Source: Desulfovibrio desulfuricans (GTDB lineage: Bacteria > Desulfobacterota > Desulfovibrionia > Desulfovibrionales > Desulfovibrionaceae). Taken from it: a stretch of DNA of 64,000 bases. Position 1 is the stretch's first letter, and the number at the start of each line of letters is the position of its first letter. Under the pieces are notes generated by a model, which was not told where the DNA came from, searched no databases, and saw nothing but the letters and a program-made list of their open reading frames with translations. Made by a program: the position numbers and the translations under genes. The stretch lies in contig NZ_CP036295.1 in the NCBI RefSeq assembly GCF_004801255.1, positions 2,566,001-2,630,000 of the forward strand. Reading direction: 5' to 3'. This document shows, one piece after another, positions 33,439-41,591 of this stretch.

Positions 33439-34380
33439 ATGACACAAGCCGTTCTGCTCTTTCCCGGCCAGGGCTCGCAAGAGTCGGGCATGGGCCGCGA
33501 TCTGGCCGAGGCCTCTTCCGATGCCATGAACCTCTGGAAGCAGGCCGAGCGCATCAGCGGTCTGCCCCTGCGCGAAATTTACTGGGAAGGCGACGCTGCC
33601 GCCATGAGCGACACCCGCGCCCTGCAGCCCGCCCTGACCGTGGTGAACCTGAACCTCTGGAGCGCCGTTGCCGCGCGCGCCAGCGTGCGCGGCGCAGCCG
33701 GGCACAGCCTTGGCGAGTTCAGCGCCATGGCCGCCGCAGGCGTGCTGTCCGCCGAGAGCGCTCTTGAGCTCACCGCCCTGCGAGGCCGCCTTATGGCCGA
33801 GGCAGACCCCGACGGCAAAGGCGGCATGGCCGCCCTGCTCAAGCTCGACCAGCCCGCCATTGAAGAAATTGTGGCCGAAACAGTCGCCCAGTGCGGCGAA
33901 CTTTTGCTGGTTGCCAACTACAACACCCCCGGCCAGCTTGTTATCAGCGGCGCCAAGGCAGCCGTAACCCTGGCCTGCCAGAAGGCCAAGGAGCGCAAGG
34001 GCCGTGGCCTTGAGCTCAAGGTCAGCGGCGCGTTTCACAGCCCCATGATGGCCGAGGCCAACAGGGAGCTTGCCCCCCTGCTGCGCAAGGCCGTGTGGAG
34101 CAAACCCAGATTCCCCGTGTACTGCAACGCCCATGGCAAGGCCGTGACCGACGGCGAGAGCGCCCGCGACAGCCTGCTTGTACAGATGACCTCGTCCGTG
34201 CTGTGGATAGACACCATGCGCAACCAGTATGCCGACGGCGCGCGCCGCTGGCTCGAGCTCGGCCCCAAGGCCGTACTGGGCAAAATGGTTGCGCCGTGCC
34301 TGGCCGGTACCGCTCAAGCGGAAGACCTTGCCGTCGAACTGGTCAACAATGCGGAGACCGCTTCGGCCTTTGCGGGATAG
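33439..34380 (+). CDS. fabD: Malonyl-CoA:ACP transacylase
   Basis: A 313-residue enzyme that loads malonyl groups on ACP for fatty-acid synthesis. The fold starts with VLLFPGQGSQESGMG; the nucleophile is in AAGHSLGEFSAM, the catalytic His in SGAFHSPMM, and the Arg in LTALRGRLM. The ATG at 33439 begins the conserved sequence; GGAGG lies 12 bases upstream, a longer gap than usual. It stands alone rather than in a fab cluster. A weak GCCCGA/TCGGGC hairpin follows at 34394-34409. Confidence 0.95.
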   Translation: MTQAVLLFPGQGSQESGMGRDLAEASSDAMNLWKQAERISGLPLREIYWEGDAAAMSDTRALQPALTVVNLNLWSAVAARASVRGAAGHSLGEFSAMAAAGVLSAESALELTALRGRLMAEADPDGKGGMAALLKLDQPAIEEIVAETVAQCGELLLVANYNTPGQLVISGAKAAVTLACQKAKERKGRGLELKVSGAFHSPMMAEANRELAPLLRKAVWSKPRFPVYCNAHGKAVTDGESARDSLLVQMTSSVLWIDTMRNQYADGARRWLELGPKAVLGKMVAPCLAGTAQAEDLAVELVNNAETASAFAG

Positions 34381-34571
34381 TATCCGGGGAGCGGCCCGAT
34401 TGTTCGGGCGGGTTCTTCCGTATTTTTTGCCAACTTTTTTCTTCATGCGTTCCCGCGCGGCACTGGCCGCAGGCAGGGGGCGCATGAACCCGAAACGGGG
34501 TTTCCGGCGGCGCAGGCCCCGGCTACCATAGGCGACCAGCCGCAACCGTTGCACAAAAGGACACCAGCACT

Positions 34572-36227
34572 ATGCGCGCCATTGATACCCTGCGCACGGC
34601 CCTGAAGGGCATTATTGAAGAAGAAGGCCTTGCCTGGCCCGTCAAAACCGTCATCGAGCCGCCCCGCGACCCCAAGCACGGCGATCTGTCTGTGAACTCC
34701 GCCATGCTGCTGGCCAGGGAGGCCAAGGCCAACCCCCGTGAGCTGGCGCAAAAATTTGCCCAGAAGCTCGTGGAGCGTTGCCCCGATGTGGCACATGCCG
34801 AGGCGGCTGGCCCCGGCTTTTGCAACGTGACCTTTACGCAGGATTTTTGGCGCGGCACTGTGGTGGATATTGAATCCGCCGGCGCGGAATACGGCAAGAG
34901 CACGGGCGGCGCGGGCAAAAAAGTGCTGCTGGAATACGTGTCGGCCAACCCCACCGGCCCCCTGCATGTGGGGCACGGGCGCGGCGCGGCCGTGGGCGAC
35001 AGCCTTGCCCGCCTGCTGCGCATGGCCGGCTACGACGTAAATACGGAATATTACATCAACGACGCCGGTCGCCAGATGCGCCTGCTGGGCCTTTCGGTAT
35101 GGCTGCGCGCCAAGGAACTGGCCGGCATGCCCGTTACCTGGCCCGAAGACTACTACAAGGGCGACTACATCATCGACATCGCCCGCGAGATGCTCGACGC
35201 CAACCCCGCCCTTGTGCAGCTGCCCGACGCCGAGGGACAGGACGTGTGCTACGACAAGGCCATGAACGACATCCTCAACGGCATCAAGGCCGACCTCAAC
35301 GAATTTCGCGTTGAGCACCAGCGCTGGTTTTCCGAAAAAACACTGGTGGAAGGCGGGGCCGTGGCCGCCGCTTTCAAGGCGCTCGATTCCGCAGGCTATA
35401 CCTACGAAAAAGACAATGCCTACTGGTTTGCCACCGAAAATCTCGGCGACGACAAAAACCGCGTGCTGCGCAAGTCTGACGGCAGCCTGACCTACTTTGC
35501 CTCCGACATCGCCTACCACCACGACAAGTTCCAGCGCGGCTACGACTGGCTCATCGACATCTGGGGCGCAGACCACCACGGCTACATCCCGCGTATGCGC
35601 GCGGCCATCACTGCCATGGGCAAAACGCAGGACAGCTTTGACGTGGTGCTTATCCAGCTGGTCAACCTGCTGCGCGAGGGTCAGCCCGTGAGCATGTCCA
35701 CCCGCGCGGGCACGTTTGAAACCCTGGCCGACGTCATCAAGGAAGTGGGCGTGGACGCGGCGCGTTTCATGTTTCTTTCGCGCAAGAGCGACAGCCCGCT
35801 CGACTTTGACCTTGAGCTTGCCAAACAGCGCAGCCTCGACAACCCCGTGTACTATGTGCAGTACGCCCACGCGCGCATCTGCGCCGTGCTGCGCAGGGCT
35901 GAGGAACGCGGTTTTGCGCTGCCCGGCAAGGCCGATGCCGCCCTGCTGCAAGGGCTTGATACGCCAGAAGACATGGCCCTGCTGCGCAAGGCCGCAACGC
36001 TTGAAGACATGCTGGCCTCTGCCGCCAAATCGCTTGGCGTGCACCATGTGAGCACCTACCTTACAGAACTGGCCGGACAGCTGCACAGCTACTACGCCAA
36101 GCATCAGGTGCTGCTGGCCGACGACGCGCCGCGCACCCTGGCCCGCCTGGCCCTCCTGCGCTCCATCGGTCAGGTGCTGCGCAACGGCCTGGACGTACTT
36201 GGCGTAAGCGCTCCGGAGAGCATGTAG
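34572..36227 (+). CDS. argS: Arginyl-tRNA synthetase
   Basis: A 551-residue class I synthetase. The N-terminal Add1 domain is followed by the HIGH-type motif in NPTGPLHVGHGRGAAVGD, and the C-terminal DALR anticodon-binding domain starts near YYVQYAHARICAV. The KMSKS position is degenerate (VSMSTRAG), as in many ArgS. It lies between fabD and the SPOR gene, 191 and 207 bp away. Confidence 0.97.
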   Translation: MRAIDTLRTALKGIIEEEGLAWPVKTVIEPPRDPKHGDLSVNSAMLLAREAKANPRELAQKFAQKLVERCPDVAHAEAAGPGFCNVTFTQDFWRGTVVDIESAGAEYGKSTGGAGKKVLLEYVSANPTGPLHVGHGRGAAVGDSLARLLRMAGYDVNTEYYINDAGRQMRLLGLSVWLRAKELAGMPVTWPEDYYKGDYIIDIAREMLDANPALVQLPDAEGQDVCYDKAMNDILNGIKADLNEFRVEHQRWFSEKTLVEGGAVAAAFKALDSAGYTYEKDNAYWFATENLGDDKNRVLRKSDGSLTYFASDIAYHHDKFQRGYDWLIDIWGADHHGYIPRMRAAITAMGKTQDSFDVVLIQLVNLLREGQPVSMSTRAGTFETLADVIKEVGVDAARFMFLSRKSDSPLDFDLELAKQRSLDNPVYYVQYAHARICAVLRRAEERGFALPGKADAALLQGLDTPEDMALLRKAATLEDMLASAAKSLGVHHVSTYLTELAGQLHSYYAKHQVLLADDAPRTLARLALLRSIGQVLRNGLDVLGVSAPESM

Positions 36228-36434
36228 GCAGGGTTTTGCCTGCCGGCAACCAAAGAGCGGGCATTTGCCCCGCTGACTGCAAAAACGTCGAATACTCGGC
36301 GTGCGCCCATTGAGTCTTGTGCCTGCTGCAAGGCGCATCCTGGCAAGGTTTGACGCGGTCGCCCGCGCATCTTTACAGCATGCGCCTGCACAGGCAGGAT
36401 ACAAAGGCCAGTGGCCCACGACGGAGGATACCTG

Positions 36435-37265
36435 ATGGCCGCCCCCTTACGTAAACCCCGCAAATCTGTCGTTTCCCAGCCTTCGGGCGAGAAGCGCCGC
36501 TTTGTTATCCGCCTTTCGGGGCCAATGGCCGCGCTGCTGGGAACCATCCTGGCGGTCGCTGTGGGCTGGTCGTTTTTTATGGGCTTTATGGTCGGGCGCG
36601 GGCAAAACCCCGAGACCCGCGTCGAGCAGATGACCAGTATGATCTCCAAGGATTCCGCCCCGGGCAAGGGCAAACCCGCTCAGCAGGAGGTTCCTGCGCC
36701 AGCTGCTGCTGCGGCGGAAACCGCCGACGCACAGGCCCCGACGGCTGACGCAGCTGCGCCCCCGGCTACGGCGGCCCCTGACCAGCCCGGCAAACCCGCC
36801 GACGGCAAGGGGCAAAAAGCGGCGGCCCCGCAGGCCCAACAAGCTCCGCAGGCCCCGGCCTATCCCTTTTCGCAGCCTTCGCCCAACAGCATGGCGGCGT
36901 GGGGCATCAAACCTGGCGCCAATCAGGCGGGAGCACAGGCGGGGGCACAGACGGGCGCGCAAAACGGTGCGCAGGCCGCCAAGCCAGCCCCGGCAAAAAC
37001 CGGGCCGCAATTCGATTACGTGTACCAGGTGGCGGCGTTCAAGTCTGACGAAGACGCCGACAAGCTGCGCACGCGTCTCGAGGGCAAGGGGCTGCATACC
37101 CGCACCCAGAAAAGCGGCAAGCTCGTGCTTGTGCTGGTCAACATGCGCGGCACGGAAGACGACGCCTTCAACCTGCGTGAAGACCTGCGCCACATGAGGC
37201 TTGGCGTGCCCATTCAGGTTTCGCAAAAACCGGTTTCAAGCAAACCGCAAAAAACCGGGCGGTGA
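36435..37265 (+). CDS. SPOR-domain membrane protein
   Basis: A 276-residue bitopic protein: a basic cytoplasmic N-terminus, one membrane helix (about residues 32-52, AALLGTILAVAVGWSFFMGFMVG), a long Ala/Pro/Gln-rich periplasmic linker with repeated AGAQ units, and a C-terminal SPOR domain (DYVYQVAAFKSDEDADKLRTRLEGKGL). SPOR domains bind glycan strands stripped of stem peptides at the division site, so a cell-division or septal peptidoglycan role is likely. GGAGG lies 7 bases before ATG 36435. It overlaps the frame of the next gene closely and is probably co-transcribed with it. Confidence 0.87.
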   Translation: MAAPLRKPRKSVVSQPSGEKRRFVIRLSGPMAALLGTILAVAVGWSFFMGFMVGRGQNPETRVEQMTSMISKDSAPGKGKPAQQEVPAPAAAAAETADAQAPTADAAAPPATAAPDQPGKPADGKGQKAAAPQAQQAPQAPAYPFSQPSPNSMAAWGIKPGANQAGAQAGAQTGAQNGAQAAKPAPAKTGPQFDYVYQVAAFKSDEDADKLRTRLEGKGLHTRTQKSGKLVLVLVNMRGTEDDAFNLREDLRHMRLGVPIQVSQKPVSSKPQKTGR

Positions 37266-37273
37266 GGCGTACC

Positions 37274-38077
37274 ATGACGGCAACCGAATCTTTTGGCGAT
37301 TTTCTGCGCAAGATCGGGCGACCCTGTCTGCGCGGCGTTGACGCCCTTGGCGGCACGGCCCTGTTCATGTTCGAAGGACTGGCGCAGATGTTTGCCAGCC
37401 CCAAGATCTTTCCGCGCACCATGCAACAGCTCTATATCATTGGTTCAAAATCGCTGTTTCTTATCATGCTCATCGGCGTATTTTGCGGCATGGTGCTTGG
37501 CCTGCAGGGCTATTACACCCTGGTGAAATTCGGCTCTGTGGGCATGCTGGGCTCCGCCGTGTCGCTGACGCTTATCCGCGAGCTTGGGCCAGTGCTCACG
37601 GCCATCATGCTTACGGGTCGCGCCGGGTCCTCCATGACGGCCGAGATCGGCGTAATGCGCATTACCGACCAGATAGACGCCCTGGACGTCATGGACATCA
37701 ACTCCATGGGCTATCTGGTCAGCCCGCGCATTGTGGCCTCGCTCATCGCCTTTCCGCTGCTGACGGCGGTGTTTGACGTTATCGGCATCATCGGCGGCTA
37801 CCTCACGGGCGTGCTCATGCTGGGCATCAACGAAGGCGCGTATTTTTACCGTATCACCAGCTCCGTGACCGCCACAGACGTTAACGGCGGCTTTATCAAA
37901 GCTATACTTTTCGGCCTGCTGGTCACCACCGTCTGCTGCCGTCAGGGCTACTTTACCAACAAGCGACGCGACAGCGTAGGCCCGGAGGCCGTGGGCAACG
38001 CCACAACCTCCGCAGTGGTCATCTCGTGCGTGCTTATCCTTGCAGCCGACTATATTGTAACCTCGTTTCTGCTCTAG
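37274..38077 (+). CDS. mlaE: MlaE-type ABC transporter permease
   Basis: A 267-residue permease of the MlaE family: five to six membrane segments and the conserved block ELGPVLTAIMLTGRAGSSMTAEIGVMRITDQIDALDVM. MlaE proteins form the core of phospholipid transport between the outer and inner membranes. ATG 37274 follows a GAGG site, 8 bases after the SPOR stop. Its ATPase (MlaF) and MCE (MlaD) partners are not adjacent, which is unusual. Six bases separate it from ruvC. Confidence 0.88.
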   Translation: MTATESFGDFLRKIGRPCLRGVDALGGTALFMFEGLAQMFASPKIFPRTMQQLYIIGSKSLFLIMLIGVFCGMVLGLQGYYTLVKFGSVGMLGSAVSLTLIRELGPVLTAIMLTGRAGSSMTAEIGVMRITDQIDALDVMDINSMGYLVSPRIVASLIAFPLLTAVFDVIGIIGGYLTGVLMLGINEGAYFYRITSSVTATDVNGGFIKAILFGLLVTTVCCRQGYFTNKRRDSVGPEAVGNATTSAVVISCVLILAADYIVTSFLL

Positions 38078-38083
38078 CAGGCC

Positions 38084-38587
38084 ATGCAGGCGGTAACTGT
38101 CATAGGCATCGACCCCGGCTCGCAGCGTACGGGCTGGGGCGTGGTGCGCGAAGCTTCAGGCGTGCTGCAGCTGGTGGATTGCGGCGTGGTGCGCACCGCC
38201 TCGGCGGGGAAGGAATTTTCTGACCGGCTGGCGCGCATCTATCACGAGCTTTCAGCAGTGCTGTCCCGCCTCAAGCCGGAAGAAGCCGCCATAGAACAGG
38301 TCTTTACCGCCAAAAACGCCGCCTCCGCCCTCAAACTCGGCCAGGCGCGGGGAGTGGCCGTGGCCGCCTGCGCGGCGCAGGGCCTCTCCATCAGCGACTA
38401 CGAGCCCACACTGGTCAAAAAATCCCTTGTGGGAACAGGCCGGGCCGAAAAAGAACAAGTGGCCTTTATGGTGCAGCGTCTGCTCAACGTCAAAAACGCC
38501 AACTGGGCGCTGGACACCTCGGACGCGCTGGCTGTGGCCGTGTGTCATCTTACAGTACGCCGCTTTGCCGCACTGACGGGCAAGTAG
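38084..38587 (+). CDS. ruvC: Holliday junction resolvase RuvC
   Basis: A 167-residue nuclease. The first catalytic Asp is in VIGIDPGSQRTGWGVV, Glu in AAIEQVFTAKNAASALKLGQARG, and the Asp pair in DTSDALAVAVCH. It cuts Holliday junctions with RuvAB, which are not next to it in this window. It begins 6 bases after the MlaE-type permease gene. Confidence 0.95.
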   Translation: MQAVTVIGIDPGSQRTGWGVVREASGVLQLVDCGVVRTASAGKEFSDRLARIYHELSAVLSRLKPEEAAIEQVFTAKNAASALKLGQARGVAVAACAAQGLSISDYEPTLVKKSLVGTGRAEKEQVAFMVQRLLNVKNANWALDTSDALAVAVCHLTVRRFAALTGK

Positions 38588-38700
38588 CCTCCGCTCATGC
38601 GCAGCCTCCAGCTCCGCCCTGCAGCTTCGTCCACCCGCCTGACTTAACCGCTCCGCTTGCACCACGTTGTATACTGCGATTTTGTGGCGCGTTCCTGCAC

Positions 38701-39300
38701 TCAGAACGCCGGATATTCCGCCATGTGCGGCGCTACCGCCCTGCCCAGCCAGTCTATGGCCCGGCCCAGGTGCCGCATGTTTTCCAGGGCAAAGGCGTCC
38801 TTTCCCGCTTCCCCTTCTGCATGGCCAAAACCCACGTTCCAGTAGGTCGAACCGGGCACAAGCATCTTGGACATCAAAAACATGTGGTTGATGCTGTCGT
38901 AAGCGTGGGTGGCCCCTGCCCGCCCCGCAGCCACCACTGCCGCGCCAATTTTGCCCTGAAAAAGGCCGCCGTTGACGTAGGCCACAAACCCGGCCCTGTC
39001 CACCAGCGCTTTCAGCTCCGCAGACATATCCGTAAAATAACAGGGCGTACCCAGAATCATGGCATCTGCCGCCAGCATTTTTTGCAGCAGTTCGTTGAGC
39101 AGGTCGTTGTCAAAAATGCAGCGGCCATTCTTGAGTTCCGCGCATTTTTCACAGCCCCGGCATCCCTGAATCTTTTTGCCGCCCAGCTGCACAGTTTCCA
39201 CTTCCCAGCCCGCTTCGCGCAGGGGGGCCAGCGCCTCCTGCAGCAGCAGGGCCGTATTGCCGTTTTTTCTGGGGCTGCCGTTTATGGCCAGTACTTTCAT
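38701..39300 (-). CDS. NADPH-dependent FMN reductase / iron-sulfur flavoprotein family
   Basis: A 199-residue flavodoxin-like protein. The FMN phosphate loop is INGSPRKNGNTALLL. A compact Cys motif CRGCEKCAELKNGRC (about residues 49-63) suggests an Fe-S cluster as in the iron-sulfur flavoproteins (Isf) of anaerobes. GGAG lies 6 bases before the ATG. It is divergent from an HxlR regulator with shared control sequences, so it is probably induced by a redox-active or electrophilic compound. Confidence 0.87.
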   Translation of the reverse strand: MKVLAINGSPRKNGNTALLLQEALAPLREAGWEVETVQLGGKKIQGCRGCEKCAELKNGRCIFDNDLLNELLQKMLAADAMILGTPCYFTDMSAELKALVDRAGFVAYVNGGLFQGKIGAAVVAAGRAGATHAYDSINHMFLMSKMLVPGSTYWNVGFGHAEGEAGKDAFALENMRHLGRAIDWLGRAVAPHMAEYPAF

Positions 39301-39357
39301 GCGTATCTCCTGGGTGATCGTTTTCTTACATCATATCCCTTATCTGCAAAAGTTGAA

Positions 39358-39408
39358 GTACTGATAAAAAAAACATATTGTAACACAAATAGCAGGTACT
39401 GATAAAAA
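39358..39408. promoter_or_regulatory. Paired direct repeats, probable HxlR operator
   Basis: The 13-mer GTACTGATAAAAA occurs identically at 39358-39370 and 39396-39408, 38 bp apart, in the AT-rich space between the divergent flavoprotein and hxlR genes. Confidence 0.7.
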
Positions 39409-39437
39409 GTATAGTATCGAAAGCGCAGGACACCCAC

Positions 39438-39824
39438 ATGGAAAATACGCCCCAATGCCCGCCCGTGATGGGCAATTACCGCTGCCACTTTGAACTCACC
39501 TTGCAGCTCATTGGCGGCAAGTGGAAGCTGCTGGTCATCTATTTTTTGTCGTTGCAGAAGGTCATTCGCTTCGGCCAGTTGCGGCGTACCCTGCCGGAAA
39601 TCAGCGAGCGTATGCTGGTGCGCCAGCTGCGCGAACTGGAGGACGACGGCCTTGTGAGCCGCAAGGTGTACGGCACGGTTCCGCCACGGGTGGATTATTC
39701 GCTCACGCCGCTGGGCGTTTCGCTTGTGCCCATCATGGAATCGCTGAAGGCCTGGGGCAGCATGTATGAAAACAGCCGTGGGCGGGCAGCCGCCACAGCC
39801 AGCGCCGCACCGGCGGAAAAATAA
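39438..39824 (+). CDS. HxlR family winged-helix regulator
   Basis: A 128-residue regulator with the HxlR signature: LQLIGGKWKLLVIYFLS, FGQLRRTLPEISERMLVRQLRELEDDGLV and YSLTPLGVSL. The N-terminal CPPVMGNYRCHFE has two Cys, the first of which sits where redox- or electrophile-sensing Cys occur in HypR/YodB-type members. It is divergent from the Isf-like flavoprotein and probably represses it through the GTACTGATAAAAA repeats. Confidence 0.92.
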   Translation: MENTPQCPPVMGNYRCHFELTLQLIGGKWKLLVIYFLSLQKVIRFGQLRRTLPEISERMLVRQLRELEDDGLVSRKVYGTVPPRVDYSLTPLGVSLVPIMESLKAWGSMYENSRGRAAATASAAPAEK

Positions 39825-39849
39825 AAACGGAGGGCCAGTAGACCCTCCG
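39817..39849 (-). terminator. Terminator after the cyclophilin gene
   Basis: On the minus strand CGGAGGG / CCCTCCG with an 8-base loop, then TTTTTATTTT. It lies 44 bases past the cyclophilin stop and runs into the 3' end of hxlR. Confidence 0.85.
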
Positions 39850-39892
39850 CCTGCACACGGCGGCAACGCCGCCATGCATACCTGCCGTCGGG

Positions 39893-40489
39893 CTATTCCA
39901 CCACAACGGCCTTTTTGATAACCACGTTTTCCATGGGTACATCGTCGTAGTAGCCCTTTTTGCCGGTCTGCACGGCGGCAATCTTGTCTACCACTTCCTG
40001 CCCCTTGATGACCTTGCCAAACACGGCGTAGCCCCAGCCCTGGGGGGTCTGGCTCTTGAAGTCGAGAAAGTCGTTGTCCTTGGCATTGATAAAGAACTGC
40101 GACGAGGCCGAATGCGGCTCGCCGGTACGGGCCATGGCAATGGTGTACTTTTTGTTTTTCAGGCCGTTGTCAGCCTCGTTGCGGATGGAGGCGCGGGCAG
40201 ACTTCTGCTTCAGGTCGGCAGTCATGCCGCCGCCCTGAATCATAAAATTTTTGATGACGCGGTGAAAAACCGTGCCGTCGTAAAAGCCCGATTTGACGTA
40301 CTGCACAAAGTTGGCCGTGCTGATGGGGGCCTTGCGCGAATCAAGGCGCACAAAGATGTCGCCCATGCTGGTCTCGAGCTTTACTGTCGGGTCGGGGTCG
40401 GCGGCCTGAGCCTGACCGGCCAGAGCAAGGACGGCCCCAAGGCAGAGAGTCAACGTAAGCGCACGAAAAAATACACGAAATGATTTCAT
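39893..40489 (-). CDS. Periplasmic peptidyl-prolyl cis-trans isomerase (cyclophilin type)
   Basis: A 198-residue cyclophilin with a signal peptide (cleavage after AQA-A). Catalytic and structural motifs: FYDGTVFHRVIKNFMIQGGGM, ARTGEPHSASSQFFINAKDN, and GYAVFGKVIKGQEVVDKI. It should fold exported proteins in the periplasm, like PpiA. AGGAG lies 6 bases before ATG 40489; the longer upstream frame is not used. Confidence 0.95.
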   Translation of the reverse strand: MKSFRVFFRALTLTLCLGAVLALAGQAQAADPDPTVKLETSMGDIFVRLDSRKAPISTANFVQYVKSGFYDGTVFHRVIKNFMIQGGGMTADLKQKSARASIRNEADNGLKNKKYTIAMARTGEPHSASSQFFINAKDNDFLDFKSQTPQGWGYAVFGKVIKGQEVVDKIAAVQTGKKGYYDDVPMENVVIKKAVVVE

Positions 40490-40796
40490 GGAATACTCCT
40501 CAAAGTTTGGTGTGCCGGGGTTGCCCCGGCAGGCCGCAAGGTAGCACGGGGCCTGCCGGGCAGCAAGGGTGCGCAGGGGGCCGACACGCATGTGCATATG
40601 GCCCCCGCCCGGGCCGGACGACGGCTTTCGGGCAGGCCGCAAGGCGAAGTTTCCCCCTCCAGCCCTTGCTAATTGCTGCTGCCGTCATTATACTTACAGG
40701 CAGAAGACAAACTTCAGGCCTCAAGACGGCACTGCGGCACGGGAGCCGCAGCCGCCATGCAGGCTGAACGCCTTCAACTGCTTTTCGGAGGATATA
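40490..40796. other. Divergent intergenic region ppiA / BI-1
   Basis: 307 bp. It holds a GC-rich stretch of small inverted repeats (GCCGGGG/CCCCGGC near 40510) close to the cyclophilin start and a sigma-70-type promoter for the BI-1 gene at 40666-40694. Confidence 0.6.
40666..40694 (+). promoter_or_regulatory. Sigma-70-type promoter for the BI-1 gene
   Basis: TTGCTA, 17-bp spacer, TATACT, about 100 bases before the ATG at 40797. Confidence 0.6.
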
Positions 40797-41501
40797 ATGT
40801 CGTACACCCGCAGTGTTGCCCAAGGCGCCGCCAGCAGCGTCGCTTCCATTTACATGCGTCAGGTTTATCAGTGGATGACCGCCGGTCTGGGCGTAACCAC
40901 AGTTGTAGCCTACGCAGTTGCCAGCTCGCCTGCCGTGCAGGAAGCCATTTTTGGCAACACCATTGTGCTTGTTCTCATGCTGGTGGCCCAGTTTGGCCTT
41001 GTCATCGCCCTTTCGGCGGCGGTTCACAAAATGTCCGGCGGCATGGCCACAGGGCTGTTTTTGCTGTACTCGGCCGTTACGGGCGCAACGCTTTCGTCCA
41101 TTTTTGTGGTCTACCCCATCGCGTCCATCGCCAACGCCTTTCTGGTGACCACGGGCACCTTCCTGGCCATGTCGGTCTACGGCACGGTTACCAAGCGCGA
41201 TCTCACCGCCATGGGCAGCTTCCTTTTCATGGGGCTCATCGGCATTGTCATCGCCTCGCTGGTCAACATCTTCCTCAAGAGCAGCATGATGGACTTTATC
41301 ATCAGCTGCCTTGGCGTGCTCATCTTCACCGGCCTGACCGCTTATGACACGCAGAAGCTGCGCCAGTTCGGCGAGAACGCCCCCCTCGAGGACGGCACGG
41401 CCGTGCGCCGAGGCGCCATACTTGGCGCGTTGACCCTGTACCTTGATTTTATCAACCTCTTCCTCATGATGCTGCGCCTGTTTGGCGGCAACCGCGAGTG
41501 A
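40797..41501 (+). CDS. Bax inhibitor-1 family membrane protein
   Basis: A 234-residue inner-membrane protein with seven hydrophobic segments. The family C-terminal block is present: LGVLIFTGLTAYDTQKLRQF and GALTLYLDFINLFLMMLRLFG. Bacterial members (YccA, YbhL, BsYetJ) are linked to FtsH regulation or to pH-sensitive calcium leak. GGAG lies 6 bases before ATG 40797. A strong terminator follows, so it is monocistronic. Confidence 0.93.
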   Translation: MSYTRSVAQGAASSVASIYMRQVYQWMTAGLGVTTVVAYAVASSPAVQEAIFGNTIVLVLMLVAQFGLVIALSAAVHKMSGGMATGLFLLYSAVTGATLSSIFVVYPIASIANAFLVTTGTFLAMSVYGTVTKRDLTAMGSFLFMGLIGIVIASLVNIFLKSSMMDFIISCLGVLIFTGLTAYDTQKLRQFGENAPLEDGTAVRRGAILGALTLYLDFINLFLMMLRLFGGNRE

Positions 41502-41540
41502 CGCGGCCCTGCGCCAGCGCAGTCTGAGATTTGAGAGACT

Positions 41541-41575
41541 GGGGGCGAAAGGCCAGGCCTTTTGCCCCCTTTTTT
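41541..41575 (+). terminator. Terminator between the BI-1 gene and rnr
   Basis: A 14-bp stem GGGGGCGAAAGGCC / GGCCTTTTGCCCCC (one G-T pair) with a very tight turn, then six T. It ends only 16 bases before the rnr start. Confidence 0.9.
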
Positions 41576-41591
41576 CGCACTACGGAATTTT

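Noticed and set aside
33241..34554. 437-residue minus-strand ORF antisense to fabD
   Set aside because: Shadow ORF; fabD motifs are complete on the other strand.
34443..36419. 658-residue minus-strand ORF antisense to argS
   Set aside because: Shadow ORF; the argS frame is a clear family match over its full length.
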